Shown here piece after piece: positions 1 through 11,803 of a stretch of DNA of 64,000 nt (positions are counted from its first letter, which is position 1; every line of letters begins with the position of its first letter). The notes under the pieces are model-generated. The model saw only the letters and a program-made list of their open reading frames with translations. It made no database searches and was not told the DNA's origin. The DNA is from Aristolochia californica. Lineage: Eukaryota > Streptophyta > Magnoliopsida > Piperales > Aristolochiaceae. Both the position numbers and the translations under genes were made by a program. The stretch lies in assembly GCA_029961685.1 (NCBI GenBank), contig JARWKL010000015.1, positions 13,700,801 to 13,764,800 on the forward strand, written 5' to 3'.

Positions 1-648
1 GTGTTAACGCCTAAACCATAAGTCATTTCTAACTAAAATTATAGCCATTGTGCATCATTAATCGATCAAAACATTTACGATGATCTATGATTGTTAGGTC
101 AACTTTTTGTAAATGGGCAAAAAGTGGGTTGTTTGGCTCTGGTAAATATTCCACTGCACGTTTACTTGAGAATTTCATTTTTTCTACTCTTTGAAATTTT
201 TTTATCATTAGGTCATTTGCATCTTCAACATGTTTCAGGCATGCATATCCATACCTAAAACATGTTAGGATTAGTTAGAAATATCTTGCTTATAAAGTTC
301 CAAGCTATTAGGGGGTTGTACTTGTTGAATTTCCCAAATATGAATAACATCACTTTCATGTTCATTTTTAGTGTTTGAAAATTTTTTTTTCACTTACATT
401 TATTATAGTTTTCAATTTTTTTCACACATAACTCTAAAATTTTCATGTTGTTGTGATCTATTTGCCTTATCTTTTTGTTTACGAGAAAAGAGTGAGCGTG
501 AAAACTCAAGTTCGGATTTGAAAAAAAATTGAACATCCAAAATGGAATTGTACAAATGCAGAGAAAGATAATTCCAAAAAGTATCTTTGATTTTTAGCGA
601 TTGTAAACTCTTTTTTTTTATGTATTAGATTTTGCAATCATCGCAAAA

Positions 649-680
<32 letters not shown>

Positions 681-3600
681 GCGTGGGATTTTTAACTGGG
701 TGTTGACGCCCAAACCATAAGTCATCTTTAACTAAAATTATAGCCATTTTGCATCATTAATTGATAAAAACCTTTACGATCATCAATGATTGTTAGGTCA
801 GATTTTTGTAAATGGGCAAAAAGTTGGTTGTTTGTCTCGAGTAAATATCCCACCGCACGTTTATTTGAGAATTTAATTTTTTCTACTCCTTGAAATTTTC
901 TGATCATTGGGTCATTTGCATCTTCAACATATTTCAGGCATGCATATCTATATTTAAAACATGTTAGGATCAATTAGAAATCTCTTTCTTATAAAATTCC
1001 AAGCAATTAGGGGGTGGTACTAGTGGAATTTCCCAAACATGGATAACAAAACTTTGGTGTTCAGTTTTACTGCATGAAATTTTTTCCTTCTGTAACATTT
1101 ATTATAGTTTAAAATTTTTTGCACACATAAATTCTAAAATTTTCATTTCATTGTGATCTATTTGCCTAATCATTTTGTTTACGAGAAAAGAGGGAGAGCG
1201 AAAGCTCAAGTTTGGATTTGAAAATAAAATTGAACATCAAAATGGAAATGCACAAATGCAGAGAGAGATAATTCCAAAAACTATCTATGATTTTTAGGGA
1301 TAGAAACTCTTTTAGTTTTTTTATATATTAGGTTTTGCAATCATCGGAAAAGCGGGGGGTGGGGGTGAGAATGCGTGGAATTTTTAATTGGGTGTTGACT
1401 CCCAAAACATAAGTCATACCTAAAAAAAATTATTGCCATTACGCATCATTAATCGATCAAAACCATTACGATGATCTATGATTATTAGGTCAGCTTTTTT
1501 TAAATGGGCAAAAAGTTGGTTGTTTGGCTTGAGTAAATATCCCACTGCATGTTAACTTGAGAATTTAATTTTTTCTACTCCATGAAATTTTTGGTTCATT
1601 AGGTCATTTGCATCTTTTATATGTTTCAGGCGCGCATATCCATATTTATAACTTGTTAGGATCAATTAGAAATTTATTTTTTATAAAATTCCAAGCTATT
1701 AGGGGGTTGTACTTGTGGAATTTCCCAAACATGGATAATAAAACTTTGGTGTCATGTTTAGCGCGTGAAAAATATTTCTTCACTTACATTTATTATAGAT
1801 GTCTATATTTTGCACACACATACTCTAAATTTTTCATTTCATTGTGATCTATATGCCTTATCTTTTTTTTTTACGAGAAAAGAGGGAGAGTGAAAAATCA
1901 AGTTTCGATTTAAAAATAAAAATTGAACATCCAAAATGGAAATGCACAAATGCAGAGAGAGATAATTCCGAAAAGTATCTGTAATTTTTAGGGATTGTAA
2001 ACTCTTTCAGTTTTTTATATATTAGGTTTTGCAATCATAGGATAATGGGGGGCAAAGATTTTTTAACTGAGTGTTGACTACCAATCCATAAGTCATTTCT
2101 AACAAAAATTATAGTTGTTACCCATCATCAATCGATCAAAATCTTTACGATGATCTATGATTGTTTGGTCAACGTTTTGTAAATGGGAAAAAGTGGGTTG
2201 TTTGGCTTGGGCAAATATCCCACCGCACATTAACTTGATAATTTATTTTTTTCTACTTGAAATTTTTGGATCATTAGGTATTTTGAATCTACAACATATT
2301 TCAGGTATGCATATCCATATTTAAAACATGTAAGGATCAATTAGAACTCACTTTGGAATAAAATTCCAAGCAATTAAGAGGTTGTACAAGTGGAATTTCC
2401 CAAACATAGATAACAAAACTTTGGTGTTCATTTTTAGTGCATGAAATTTTTTTCTTCACTTACATGTATTACAGTTTTCAATTTTTTGCATACATAAACT
2501 CTACAATTTTCATTTTTTGTGATCTATTTGCCTTATCTTTTTTCTTACGAGAAAAAAAGGGAGAGTGGAAACTCTAGTTTGGATTTGAAAAAAAAATTGA
2601 ACATCCAAAATGGAAATGCAGAGAGAGATAATTCATAAAAGTATTAGTGATTTTTATCGATTGTAAACTCTTTTACTTTTTATATATTAGCTTTTCCAAT
2701 CATCAGACAAGTGGGGGCGAGGGATTTTTAACTGAATGTTTACTCCCAAACCATAAGTCATTGCTAACAAAAATTATAGCCGTTACGCATAATTAAACGA
2801 TCAAAACCTTTACGATGATCTACGATTGTTGCGTCAACTTTTTTAGTAAATGGGTAAAAAGTGGGTTGTTTGGCTTGGGTAAATATCCCACTACACGTTG
2901 ACTGGAGAATTTAATTTTTTCTACTCTAAATTTTTGGGTCATTTGCATCTTCAACATGCTTCAAACATGAATATCCATATTTAAAACTTATTAGAATCAA
3001 TTAGAACTCACTTTCTTATAATATTCCAAGCTATTAGGGGGTTGTACTAGTGGAATTTCCCAAACATGGATAACAAAACTTTGGTGTTCATTTTTAGCGC
3101 GTGAAAAATTATTGTTCACTTACATGTATTATAGTTTTCAATTTTTGTATACATAAACTCTAAAATTTTCATTTTGTTGTCCTCTATTTGCCTAATCTTT
3201 TTGTTTACGAGAAAAAAGGGAGAGTGAAAACTCAAGTTTGGAATTGAAATAAAATTGAACATAAAAAAAGGAAATGCACAAATGCAGAGAGTCATAATTC
3301 CAAAAAGTATCTGTGATTTTTAGGGATTGTAAACTCTTTTATATTAGGTTTTGCAATCCTCAGAAAAGGGAGGGTGAAGGATTTTTAACTAATTGTTGAC
3401 TCTCCAACCATAAGTCATTTCTCACAAAAATTATAGCCATTACGCATCATTAATCGATCAAAAATTTACGATGATCTATGATTGTTAGGTCAGTTTTTTG
3501 TAAAAGGGAAAAAAATGGTTGTTTGGCTTGGGTAAATATCCCACCACACATTAACTTGAGAATTTAATTTTTTTACTCGAAATTTTTCGATCATTCGGTC

Positions 3601-5668
3601 ATTTGAATCTTCAACATGTTTCAGGCATGCATATCCATATTTAAAACATGTTATGATCAATTAAAAATCTCTTTCATATAAAATTCCATGCTATTATGGG
3701 GTTCTACTAGTGGAATTTCCCAAACATGGACAACAAAACTTGGGTTTTCATTTTTAGTGCATGAAAAAATTTTCTTCACATACATTTATAATAGATTTCA
3801 ATTTTTAGCATACATAAACTCTAAAATTTTTATTTCATTGTGAGCTATTTGCCTTATCTTTTTGTTTACGAGAAAAAAAAGGGAAAGTGAAAACTCAAGT
3901 TTGGATTCGAAAAAAAACTAAACATAAAAAATGGAAATGCACAAATATAGAGAGGGATAATTCCAAACAGTATATATGATTTTTATGGATTGTAAACTCT
4001 TTTACTTTTTTATATATTAGGTTTTGAAATCATCGAAAAAGGGGGGGCATGGTATTTTTAGCTGAGTGTTGACTCCCAAACAATAAGTCATTACTTACAA
4101 ATATTATAGCCGTTATGCATCATTAATCGATCAAAACCTTTACAATGATCTATGATTGTTAGCTCAGCTTTTTTGTGAATGGGCAAAAAGTGGGTTGTTT
4201 GGCTCGGGAAAATATCCCGCCTTACTTTAACTTGGTAATTTAAGTTTTTCTACTGCTTCAAATTTTTAGATCATTAGGTCAGTTGCAGCTTCATCATGTT
4301 TCAGGCTTGCATATCCATATTTAAAACATGTTAGGATCAATTCGAAATCTCTTTCTTAGAAAAATAGCTATTAGGGGGTTGTACTAGTGGAATTTTCCAA
4401 ACATGGATGACAAAACTTTGGAGTTCATTTTTATTGCGTGAAAATTTTTGCGTCACTTACATTTATTATAGTTTTCAATTTTTTGCACACATAAACTCTA
4501 AAGTTTTCATTTTTTTGTGATCTATTTCCCATTTCTTTTTGTTTACTAGAAAAGAGGGAGAGTGAAAACTATATTTTTGATTTGAAAAAAAAATTAACAT
4601 CCAAAATCGAAATGCACAAATGCATAGAGGGATAATTCCAAAAAGTATCTGTGATGTTTAGGGATTGTAAACTCTTTTAGTTTTTTGTATATTAGGTTTT
4701 GAAATCATCGAAAAAGGGAGGGTGAGGGATTTGTAACTAAGTGTTGACACCCAAACCATAAGTTATTTCTAACAAAAATTAAAGTCATTACTCATCATTA
4801 ATCGATCAAACCTTTACGATGATCTATGATTGTTCGGTCAGCTTTTTTTGTGAATGGGCAAAAATTGGGTTGTCTGGCTCAGGAAAATATCCCGCCGCAC
4901 TTTAACTTGGTAATTTAAGTTTTTCTACTGCTTCAAATTTTTAGATCATTAGGTCAGTTGCATCTTCATCATGTTTCAGGCTCGCATATCCATATTTAAA
5001 ACATGTTAGGATCAATTAGAAATCTCTTTCTCATAAAATTCCAATTTATTAGGGGGTAGTACTAGTGGAATTTCCCAAACATGGATAACAAAACTTTGGT
5101 GTTCATTTTTAGAGCGTGAAAATTTTTGCATCACTTACATTTATTATAGTTTTCAATTTTTTGCACACATAAACTCTTAAATTTTCATTTTGTTGTGATC
5201 TATTTCCAATTTCTTTCTTTTTTTACTAGAAAAGAGGGAGAGTGAAAAACTATAGTTGTGATTTGAAAAAAAAATTAACTTCCAAAATGGAAATGCACAA
5301 ATGTAGAGAGGGATAATTCCAAAAATATATGAGATTTTTAGGGATTGTAAACTCTTTTTGTTTTTTGTATATTAGGTTTTGCAATCATCGGAAAAGGGAG
5401 GGGTGGGGGATTTTTAACTTAGTGTTGACTCCCAAACCATAAGTCATTTCTAACAAAAATTATAGCCATTACGCATCATTAATCGATCAAAACCTTTACG
5501 AGGATCAGTGAATGTTAGATCAACTTTTTTTAAATTGGCCAAAAGTGGGTTGTTTGACTCGGGTAAATAACCCACCGCATGTTAACTTCAGAATTTAATT
5601 TTTTCTACTCCTTGAAATTTTTGGATCATTAGGTCATTGCATGTTCACCATGTTTCAGGCATGCATAT
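1..5668 (+). repeat. Satellite array block 1 (~675-bp monomers)
   Basis: Eight full head-to-tail monomers and one partial monomer. Using the anchor GTGTTGACTCCC (or close variants), units start near 1, 700, 1392, 2071, 2736, 3392, 4066, 4741 and 5422, giving periods of 656-699 bp. Landmarks relative to the anchor are: ACGCATCATTAATCGATC at about +46, GGGTAAATATCCCACCGC at +138, CAGGCATGCATATCC at +234, TTAGGGGGTTGTACTAG at +308, TTTCATTTCGTTGTGATC at +443, CATCCAAAATGGAAATGC at +540, TTAGGTTTTGCAATCATCGG at +632 and a G tract at about +650. Short open frames on both strands change from copy to copy and are not genes. The block ends right after GCATGCATAT, where a gypsy LTR begins. Confidence 0.95.
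649..678 (+). repeat. Poly(G) tract, 30 G
   Basis: An uninterrupted run of 30 G at the conserved G-tract phase of the satellite monomer. It lengthens this unit to about 699 bp. Neighbouring monomers carry only 4-10 G at the same place. Confidence 0.95.
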
Positions 5669-5841
5669 TGATGTAGAATTTAGTTACATCAGCTTTAATA
5701 CCTCGCAAGCGTACGAATCGTTCATGTAATTTACCAGTAAGCGAGGGTCATATCCACAGGGAGGATTGAATTTTGTGTATTCTTCAGTCAACTAGCCTAA
5801 CCAAATATGATGAATTAATCTGAACTAAACACTAATTATAT

Positions 5842-5911
5842 CCTAAATTATCAAACAATAATCTAATTAACTACTTCCTAAATTATCAAGCAATAATTTA
5901 ATTAACTACTT
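5842..5911. repeat. Tandem 35-bp duplication inside the gypsy LTR
   Basis: Two adjacent near-identical copies beginning CTAAATTATCAA (starting about 5843 and 5878) and ending ATTAACTACTT, with a few substitutions. Confidence 0.85.
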
Positions 5912-5925
5912 GCACAACAGGAAAC

Positions 5926-6220
5926 GTCAACTCTGGATTTTATCGTGATTCGTGCCTCTCTCGAGCGCCACGTAACCACGAATCCGGATTCTCAATCCTT
6001 ACGTCTAGCCCCTCTCGGGCGCCTAGAGTTAATGACAAAGATCGGATTACAATAGAATGCAGAGAATGAATTTCCTATTGTGATGATGCTAAAATTATCA
6101 ACTTTGGATTTTACCGTGATTCGTGCCTCTCTCGAGCGCCACGTAATCACGAATCCGGATTCTCAATCCTTGCGTCTAGCCCCTCTCGGGCGCCTAGAGT
6201 TAAAGACAGAAATCGGATTA
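5926..6220. repeat. Direct 124-bp duplication with internal hairpins in the gypsy LTR
   Basis: Copies at 5926-6049 and 6097-6220 (period about 171 bp) share over 90% of bases. Each contains ATTCGTG...CACGAAT inverted arms, the perfect palindrome GAATCCGGATTC and TCTAG...CTAGA arms around a GC-rich loop. A 47-bp spacer separates the copies. This is structure internal to the LTR; its role is unknown. Confidence 0.9.
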
Positions 6221-6984
6221 AAATACCAAAATCCAACCTCAATTATAATCTTACCCTAATTAGCTAATTTAATCAAATATCAAGAAAACAAATCTTAAAT
6301 AAACCTTAACTATCAAATCAGATTCAATTAACATTCAAAACCTAAGTTCAAACTATATGAAAAATTAAATTCAATAATGATGAATTACTCCCCTTCTTCC
6401 TCCTCTCGCTCGGGCAGCAACTCGTTCTCACGGGTGCTGCAATTTCCGGAAATTGGTGGCGTCAGGTAGCAATAGTGAATGGCCGGAGGTAGAGACGACG
6501 CCGGCGACGACGGTTAGAAGCCGACGGCCGGAGGTAATGTCCGGCGAAGAGCGAAACAGAGCTGACGTTCTCTAACCGGCTCTCTCGAGTCTCGGTTGGA
6601 GTCGGAATGGCTACGGGACTGGTCGGAATATTTAAACGACGCCGGAGGATGGTCGAAAAGCGGAAGTGGCACCGGAGAAGCCCTCTTGGATCACTTCTCG
6701 GCCTGGCGAGCGACTGTCGAACTCACCTCGACGGAGACTCTCTCGAGCTCTCCTCAGGTTTGTTCTCAGTTGCTGGACGGCGGTGGACGGCGGTGGACGA
6801 CGGTGGCGCGGTGAAAGGTATTGGCCGGCGAACAGCGGTGGGGAACTCCTCTCGGGTCCTCCCCTGTTTCCGGTCAAAGTCCTCTCTTTTGGTCTCTGTT
6901 TCTCTTCTCTTCACGCTCCTCTCCCTTCGGGTCTCCCCTCTCGGGTCCCCTTTCGACCCCTCTCTTTCGACGCCCCCCTTTTGC

Positions 6985-6992
6985 TTTAAATA
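6985..6992 (-). promoter_or_regulatory. Possible TATA box of the gypsy LTR
   Basis: On the minus strand the LTR reads GGTATTTAAAG, about 330 bp from the LTR 5' end and immediately upstream of a GC-rich stretch. Position and sequence suit a U3 promoter, but AT-rich matches are common here and nothing else supports it. Confidence 0.4.
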
Positions 6993-7318
6993 CCATCTTA
7001 TTTACTTTAAAACGATTTGACCTAAAAATCATCTCCATTTCACTAAGGGCATTTTGGTAAATATTTCCTTTTCCACCATAATTCTCCTGAAATTCCATAA
7101 TTAAATCTATAAAAAGCATTTCAGGAAGAAATAAACCTTAAAAACAATGAAATATAATTCAGGAGAGAAAAATATGCAATATCGACAGTGATTAATGCCA
7201 AATTCAATAAATGCTCATTTCATTTGAAAACCGATAAATAACCACCTATAGCACAATTATAAAGGTTATTCTATTATAATTAACTTAGTTCTCATGTCAG
7301 AATATAGCATCTATCACA

Positions 7319-7328
7319 CCCCCAAACC
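7319..7328 (-). other. Polypurine tract of the gypsy element
   Basis: GGTTTGGGGG on the minus strand directly abuts the LTR start TGTGATAG. This is the plus-strand priming site expected just upstream of a 3' LTR. Confidence 0.8.
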
Positions 7329-8440
7329 TAAATCTTTGCTAGTCCCTAGCAAAACAACAATCGAACCAAAATTAAGCCTAGGAAAACAAAATGCCACTTT
7401 CGTAGGGAGCACGATTGCATTTAGCGCATGCAACAAGCCGTTAAACCCCTACTCTGCAGTAGTGGACGAGTTATGTCTCGTGAGGGTTTGCATGGAATTT
7501 ACCCACAAAAATCATATAAATCAATACTATAAAAAAGAAAAATTGAACAAAATTTACTCCTCATTAGCATATGACTAACACTTAGTATCGTAAAATATCT
7601 AAAAATCATATGAGATCTTGCGAAATTTAAAAACCTGTGTAAAATATAGTCTATTATCAATCCAAATACACTCATTGTTACTCCACCTGAACCAATGTGA
7701 CCCATAAGCTATTACTTCAATAGAACAAAGAGGCAACAAATAACAATAAAATCCTGGTCACATCACAATTAAGAGAAAATAGTAGAGTAAACCTGTTGTC
7801 TGACAATCTCACCAAAAGAAATATACCAATTTCAATCTTGACTTGCAACTTCTTTCAAATTACAATTCATCATCAAAGTTAAGGAACTCATTGCTTCCAG
7901 ATTTAAAACCATTTTACGCTATTACCAGCGCACTTTTGCTATTACCAGCGTACTTTTTGTTTCACTGAATACTTTTGGTATTACCACCATTTTGTATTCG
8001 TCTTCACTGCACATACACTTATTTTTAAGTAACCGACTGTTCCGGTGCATGTCCCTGGGTTTGCCCAGGCTGTTTCTGAAGTTATCTGTCTTTTGCAAGC
8101 AAGAGCATTTCCATTTGCATTCATACATTACAACAAGGAATTTCACTGAGGTATATAAAAAAAAAGAATGAGTTCAAACAGGCATACAAGACTATTCAGA
8201 CTAACATAGATCAACACTAGATTTACATGTTCTCTTTTGCAACTAAGTTCCAAGTCTAATGCAATAGTAAGTTATCCCATTGAATTCTCATGAATCACAA
8301 CAAATGATATCAGATTTCTAATAGGCATATTCTACACAGTTTTACGAAATTTTTTGAAACACATTTGATCAATTTATTTTAACTCTACTAATGTTAACCA
8401 CATACTAAGAGGAGTAATTTGAAAACCACGAACATAAATC
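7329..8440 (-). mobile_element. Internal 3' non-coding region of the gypsy element, up to the assembly gap
   Basis: About 1.1 kb between the PPT and the N gap. It has no open frame worth calling and no satellite sequence. Just before the PPT, on the minus strand, lies a short inverted motif around CTAGGGACTAG, a feature I recall from the 3' ends of large plant gypsy elements. A 20-bp tandem duplication of GCTATTACCAGCG-type units sits at 7918-7957. Long non-coding stretches between pol and the 3' LTR are known for Athila/Tat elements. Confidence 0.6.
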
Positions 8441-8540
8441 NNNNNNNNNNNNNNNNNNNNNNNNNNNNNNNNNNNNNNNNNNNNNNNNNNNNNNNNNNNN
8501 NNNNNNNNNNNNNNNNNNNNNNNNNNNNNNNNNNNNNNNN
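8441..8540. other. Assembly gap (100 N)
   Basis: Exactly 100 N, the usual placeholder for a gap of unknown size. The real distance between the 3' non-coding region and the pol end is therefore unknown, and material may be missing or wrongly joined here. Confidence 0.99.
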
Positions 8541-8630
8541 AAAATAAAAATGTAATGTACAAAGGGATAGAAACGTGGGGATTGCCCACAATGTGCTAAG
8601 TTTATAGTCGTAAGCAAGACTCTGACGCAG

Positions 8631-8926
8631 TCAAGATGAATGGACAGGTTCCTCCCGGAAAATCACCATCACCTCCTCCGGTGTGGGGACATTCTCAAGA
8701 TACGGTTTGAGCCTCTGACCGTTAACTTTGAAGACCGACCCGTCTCCGTGATTGCGGATCTCAATAGCGCCATGAGGAAACACCTGTGTGACCTCAAATG
8801 GACCGGACCACCTGGATCTTAGCTTCCCTGCTGCAGGTAACTGTAATGGTTCACCCTGATTGGCCATGGTAGCTCCTACTTTGACTTCGGGTGTTTTCCT
8901 ACAAATCTGTTCTACCTCTTCATCTT
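8631..8926 (-). pseudogene. C-terminal end of a Ty3/gypsy pol polyprotein (integrase tail), 5'-truncated
   Basis: This is the end of the integrase part of a gypsy polyprotein, the enzyme that inserts the cDNA copy into nuclear DNA. From the truncation the frame reads about 98 codons to a TGA at 8631-8633. It includes KLRSRWSGPFEV, a GAIEIRN segment and FKVNGQRLKPYL, the diagnostic end of plant Athila/Tat-type integrases. Conventional ATG-to-stop prediction would give 78 residues starting at 8867, but the frame stays open upstream (ending ...VKVGAT before that Met) right to the satellite junction. The ATG is therefore internal and not a start. Everything upstream (protease, RT, RNase H, catalytic core) is missing. 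On the same strand after the stop, a motif like AAACTTAGCACATTGTGGG followed by GCAATCCCCACG resembles the post-pol sequence of these elements. Non-functional fragment. Confidence 0.8.
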
Positions 8927-10929
8927 ATTTTTTTCATTTCGTTGTGATCTATTTGCCTTATATTTTTGTTTACGAGAAAAGAGCGAGAGTGAAAAACTCA
9001 AGTTTAGATTTGAAAAAAATTTGAACATCCAAAATGGAATTGCACAAATGTAGAGAAAGATAATTCCAAAAAGTATCTTTTAGTTTTTTATATATTAGGT
9101 ATTGCAATCATCGGAAAAGGGGGGCGAGCGATTTTTAACTTAGTGTTGACGCCCAAACTATAAGTCATTTCTAACCAAAATTATAGCCATTGCGCATATT
9201 AAATCGATCAAAACTTTTACGATGATCTATGATTGTTAGGTCAGCTTTTGGTAAATGGGAAAAAAGTGGGTTGTTTGGCTTAGGTAAATATCCCTCCGCA
9301 CGTTAAATTGATAATTTAATATTTTCTACTAGAATTTTTTGGATCATTAGGTCATTTGCATCTTCAACATATTTCAAGCATGCATATCCATATTTTAAAA
9401 CATGTTAGGATCAATCAGAAATCATTTTCTTATAAAATTCCAAGTTATTAGGGGGTTGTACTAGTGGAATTTCCAAAACATGGATAACAAAACTTTGGTG
9501 TTCATTTTTAGTGCGTGAAAAATTTCCTTCACTTATATTTATTATAGTTTTTAATTTTTTCCACACATAAACTCTAAAATTTTCATTTCATTGTGATCTA
9601 TTTTCCTTATCTTATTGTTTATGAGAAAGGAGGAAGTGTGAAAACTCAAGTTTTGATTCTGAAAAAAAAAAAGGAACATCCAAAATGGAAATGAAAAAAT
9701 TCAGAGAGTGATAATTCCAAAAAGTATATGTGAGTTTTAGGAATTTTAAACTGTTTTATTTTTATATATATATTAAGTTGTAATCATCGGGAAAGGGGGG
9801 GGCATGAATTTTTAACTGAGTGTTGACTCCCAAACTAAAGTCTTTTCTAACAAAAATTATACTAGATACGCATCATTAATCGATCAAAACCTTTACAATG
9901 ATCTATGATTGTTAGGTCATTTTTTTGTAAATGGGTAAAAAGTGGGTTGTTTGGCTCGGGTAAATATCCCACCGCACATTTAATTGAGAATTTCATTTTT
10001 TGTACTCCTTGAAATTTTTGGATCATTAGGTCATTTGCATCTTCAACATATTTCAAGAATGCATATCCATATTTAAAACATGTTAGGATGAATAAGAAAT
10101 CTCTTTCTTAAAATTCAAACCTATTAGGGTGTTGTACTAGTGGAATTTCCCAAACACAGATAACAATACTCTGGTGTTCATTTTTATTGCGTGAAAAAAA
10201 AATTTCACTTACATTTATTATAGTTTTCAATCTTTTGCATTTATAAACTCCAAAATTTTCATTTCATGGTGATCTATTTGCCTTATCTATTTGTTTATAG
10301 AAAAGAAGGGAGGGAAACTCAAGTTTGGATTTGAAAAAAAATTGAACATTCAAAATGGAAATGCACAAAATGCACAAATATATAATCCAAAATGTATCTA
10401 TGATTTTTAGGGACTGTAAACTCTTTTATATTAGGTTTTGCAATCATTGAAAAACAGGGGGCGAGGGATTTTTAACTGAGTGTTGACTCCCTAACCATAA
10501 GTCATTTTTAAAAAAAATTATAGCCGTTACTCATCATTAATCGATCAAAACCATTACGATGATCTATGATTGTTAGGTCAGCTTTTTGTAAATCGGAAAA
10601 AAGTTGGTTGTTTGGCTCGGGTAAATATGCCACCGCACGTTAACTTGAGAATTTAATTTTTTCTTCTCCTTGAAAATTTTGGATTATTAAGTCATTTGCA
10701 TCTTCAACATGTTTCAGGCATGCATATCCATATTTATAACATGTTAGGATCAATTAGAAATCTCTTTCTTATAAAATTCCAAGCTATTAGGGGTTTGTAC
10801 TAGTAGAATTTCCCAAAAATGGATAACAAAACTTTGATGTTCATTTTTAGTGCATGAAATTTTTTTCTTCACTTACATTTATTATAGTTTTCAATTTTTT
10901 GCATACATAAACTCTAAAATTTTCATTTA
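8927..10929 (+). repeat. Satellite array block 2
   Basis: The array resumes at TTTCATTTCGTTGTGATC (monomer phase about +443) although block 1 stopped at phase about +245. About 200 bp of monomer is thus missing across the gypsy fragment. Anchors lie at 9143, 9820 and 10480 (periods 677 and 660 bp). The block ends within TTTCATTT[A], where the next element inserted. The left junction is uncertain by about 10 bp. Confidence 0.93.
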
Positions 10930-11370
10930 TGTTGAATTTATGGAAAATTGAAATACTTCATCGACTTCAATAACTTGTTGTAATCAGAGTACATGAGCCT
11001 CTATTTATAATATAGGAAGGTAGTAGAGTCCAATTACAATAAAACTACCCTTGTCGCAATTACACTCAAACTCTTACACTTAAGGTAAGTCCTAACATAA
11101 TTAGGTAACTCAATATTGATAAAAGACATATATAACTTAAACTAATACTCTTCTTGGTCGTGACCCTAAGATAAAGATACTTTTGTGAGTCCTTCTTGAT
11201 CTTCCAACTGATGTGATAAGGATGCCAGCTATTGGTAATCATTGTGGGTCCTACTTCTTATGGGCTTGGGTCCATCTTGTGGGCCTTCCTTGGTCATGTG
11301 GCCCATCTTATAATAATCTTACATATGTGAGCCTTCCTTGGTCGTTTGGGCTTGATCTTATCTTCCAACA
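10930..11370 (-). repeat. 3' LTR of the non-autonomous element
   Basis: 441 bp, plus-strand ends TGTTGAATTT and TCTTCCAACA. It is followed on the plus strand by CTCCCCCTCAAGCTGG, the complement of the PPT, which identifies it as the 3' LTR of a minus-strand element. Confidence 0.92.
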
Positions 11371-11389
11371 CTCCCCCTCAAGCTGGGGG
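11371..11389 (-). other. Polypurine tract of the non-autonomous element
   Basis: On the minus strand CCAGCTTGAGGGGGAG directly precedes the LTR start TGTTGG. Degenerate echoes of this boundary recur inside the element at about 11467-11487 (ATCTTCCAACATTCCCCCTC) and about 12252-12268 (CTCCCCTCAAGCTGGGAGG). Confidence 0.85.
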
Positions 11390-11744
11390 TGAGAGAACAA
11401 CGTGACCTCCTAGCTTGCGGCAAATGATGAATAAAATATTTTTGTATAAAATGGCACATCTTCCAATATGCATTCATCTTCCAACATTCCCCCTCACGTT
11501 GTTACGTCCTTCCATGAGGCCCGTGACATTATAAGTGAGAGTAAAAATCACTTCTAGCCTGTAAGCCATTGCTTCATACTCCAGTCTTAATGCTGGATGT
11601 AGGACACACTCCACTGCTCTTGGTAGTGTGTCTATCGGCATTGCTCTAAAGTGTGTGTCTATCGGCATTGCTCTAAAGTGTCCACCGTGTCCCTCCACAG
11701 GACAGAGACTCTCAAGTGGTAGGAGGCATAAAAGACATTAAAAA

Positions 11745-11778
<34 letters not shown>
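11745..11778 (+). repeat. Poly(G) tract, 34 G, inside the retroelement
   Basis: An uninterrupted 34-G run flanked by AAAAA and ATTAACATAG. Unlike the other long tracts in this window it lies in a mobile element, not in the satellite. Confidence 0.95.
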
Positions 11779-11779
<1 letters not shown>

Positions 11780-11803
11780 TTAACATAGATATAATCATAA
11801 TTT

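Larger units (their letters stand above)
5669..7318 (-). mobile_element. 3' LTR of a Ty3/gypsy element (minus orientation)
   Basis: A 1,650-bp block with no similarity to the satellite. Read on the minus strand it starts TGTGATAG and ends CTACATCA (canonical TG...CA). It is preceded on that strand by the polypurine tract GGTTTGGGGG, which fixes both the orientation and the 3' LTR identity. On the plus strand the right end reads CTATCACA followed by CCCCCAAACC. The middle (about 6390-6980) is unusually GC-rich for the window and holds several short overlapping open frames, which I regard as chance products of that composition. Large LTRs and a GGTTTGGGGG-type PPT fit the Athila/Tat group of plant gypsy elements (inference). 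No target-site duplication can be checked because the other end is truncated. Confidence 0.85.

Noticed and set aside
728..973. Recurring minus-strand open frame of about 80 codons (MILTCFKY..., also near 9862, 18245, 45694, 60797) as a conserved gene
   Set aside because: It lies at the same satellite phase each time. Most copies carry in-frame stops at fixed places (GTTAAC reads as TAA, and AACAAAAATTA gives a TAG on the minus strand). Only copies with particular variants are open, so this is repeat ancestry and not protein conservation.
1..5668. CENP-B-box-like motif in the monomer
   Set aside because: TTTCGTTGTGATC resembles the start of a CENP-B box, but the required CGGG part is absent. 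No match can be supported.
6596..7020. Cluster of overlapping open frames on both strands at 6596-7119
   Set aside because: Confined to the GC-rich middle of the gypsy LTR, in four frames at once, with no recognisable domain. High GC lowers stop frequency.
8374..8617. Open frames spanning the N gap
   Set aside because: They run through 100 unknown bases, so their continuity is meaningless.
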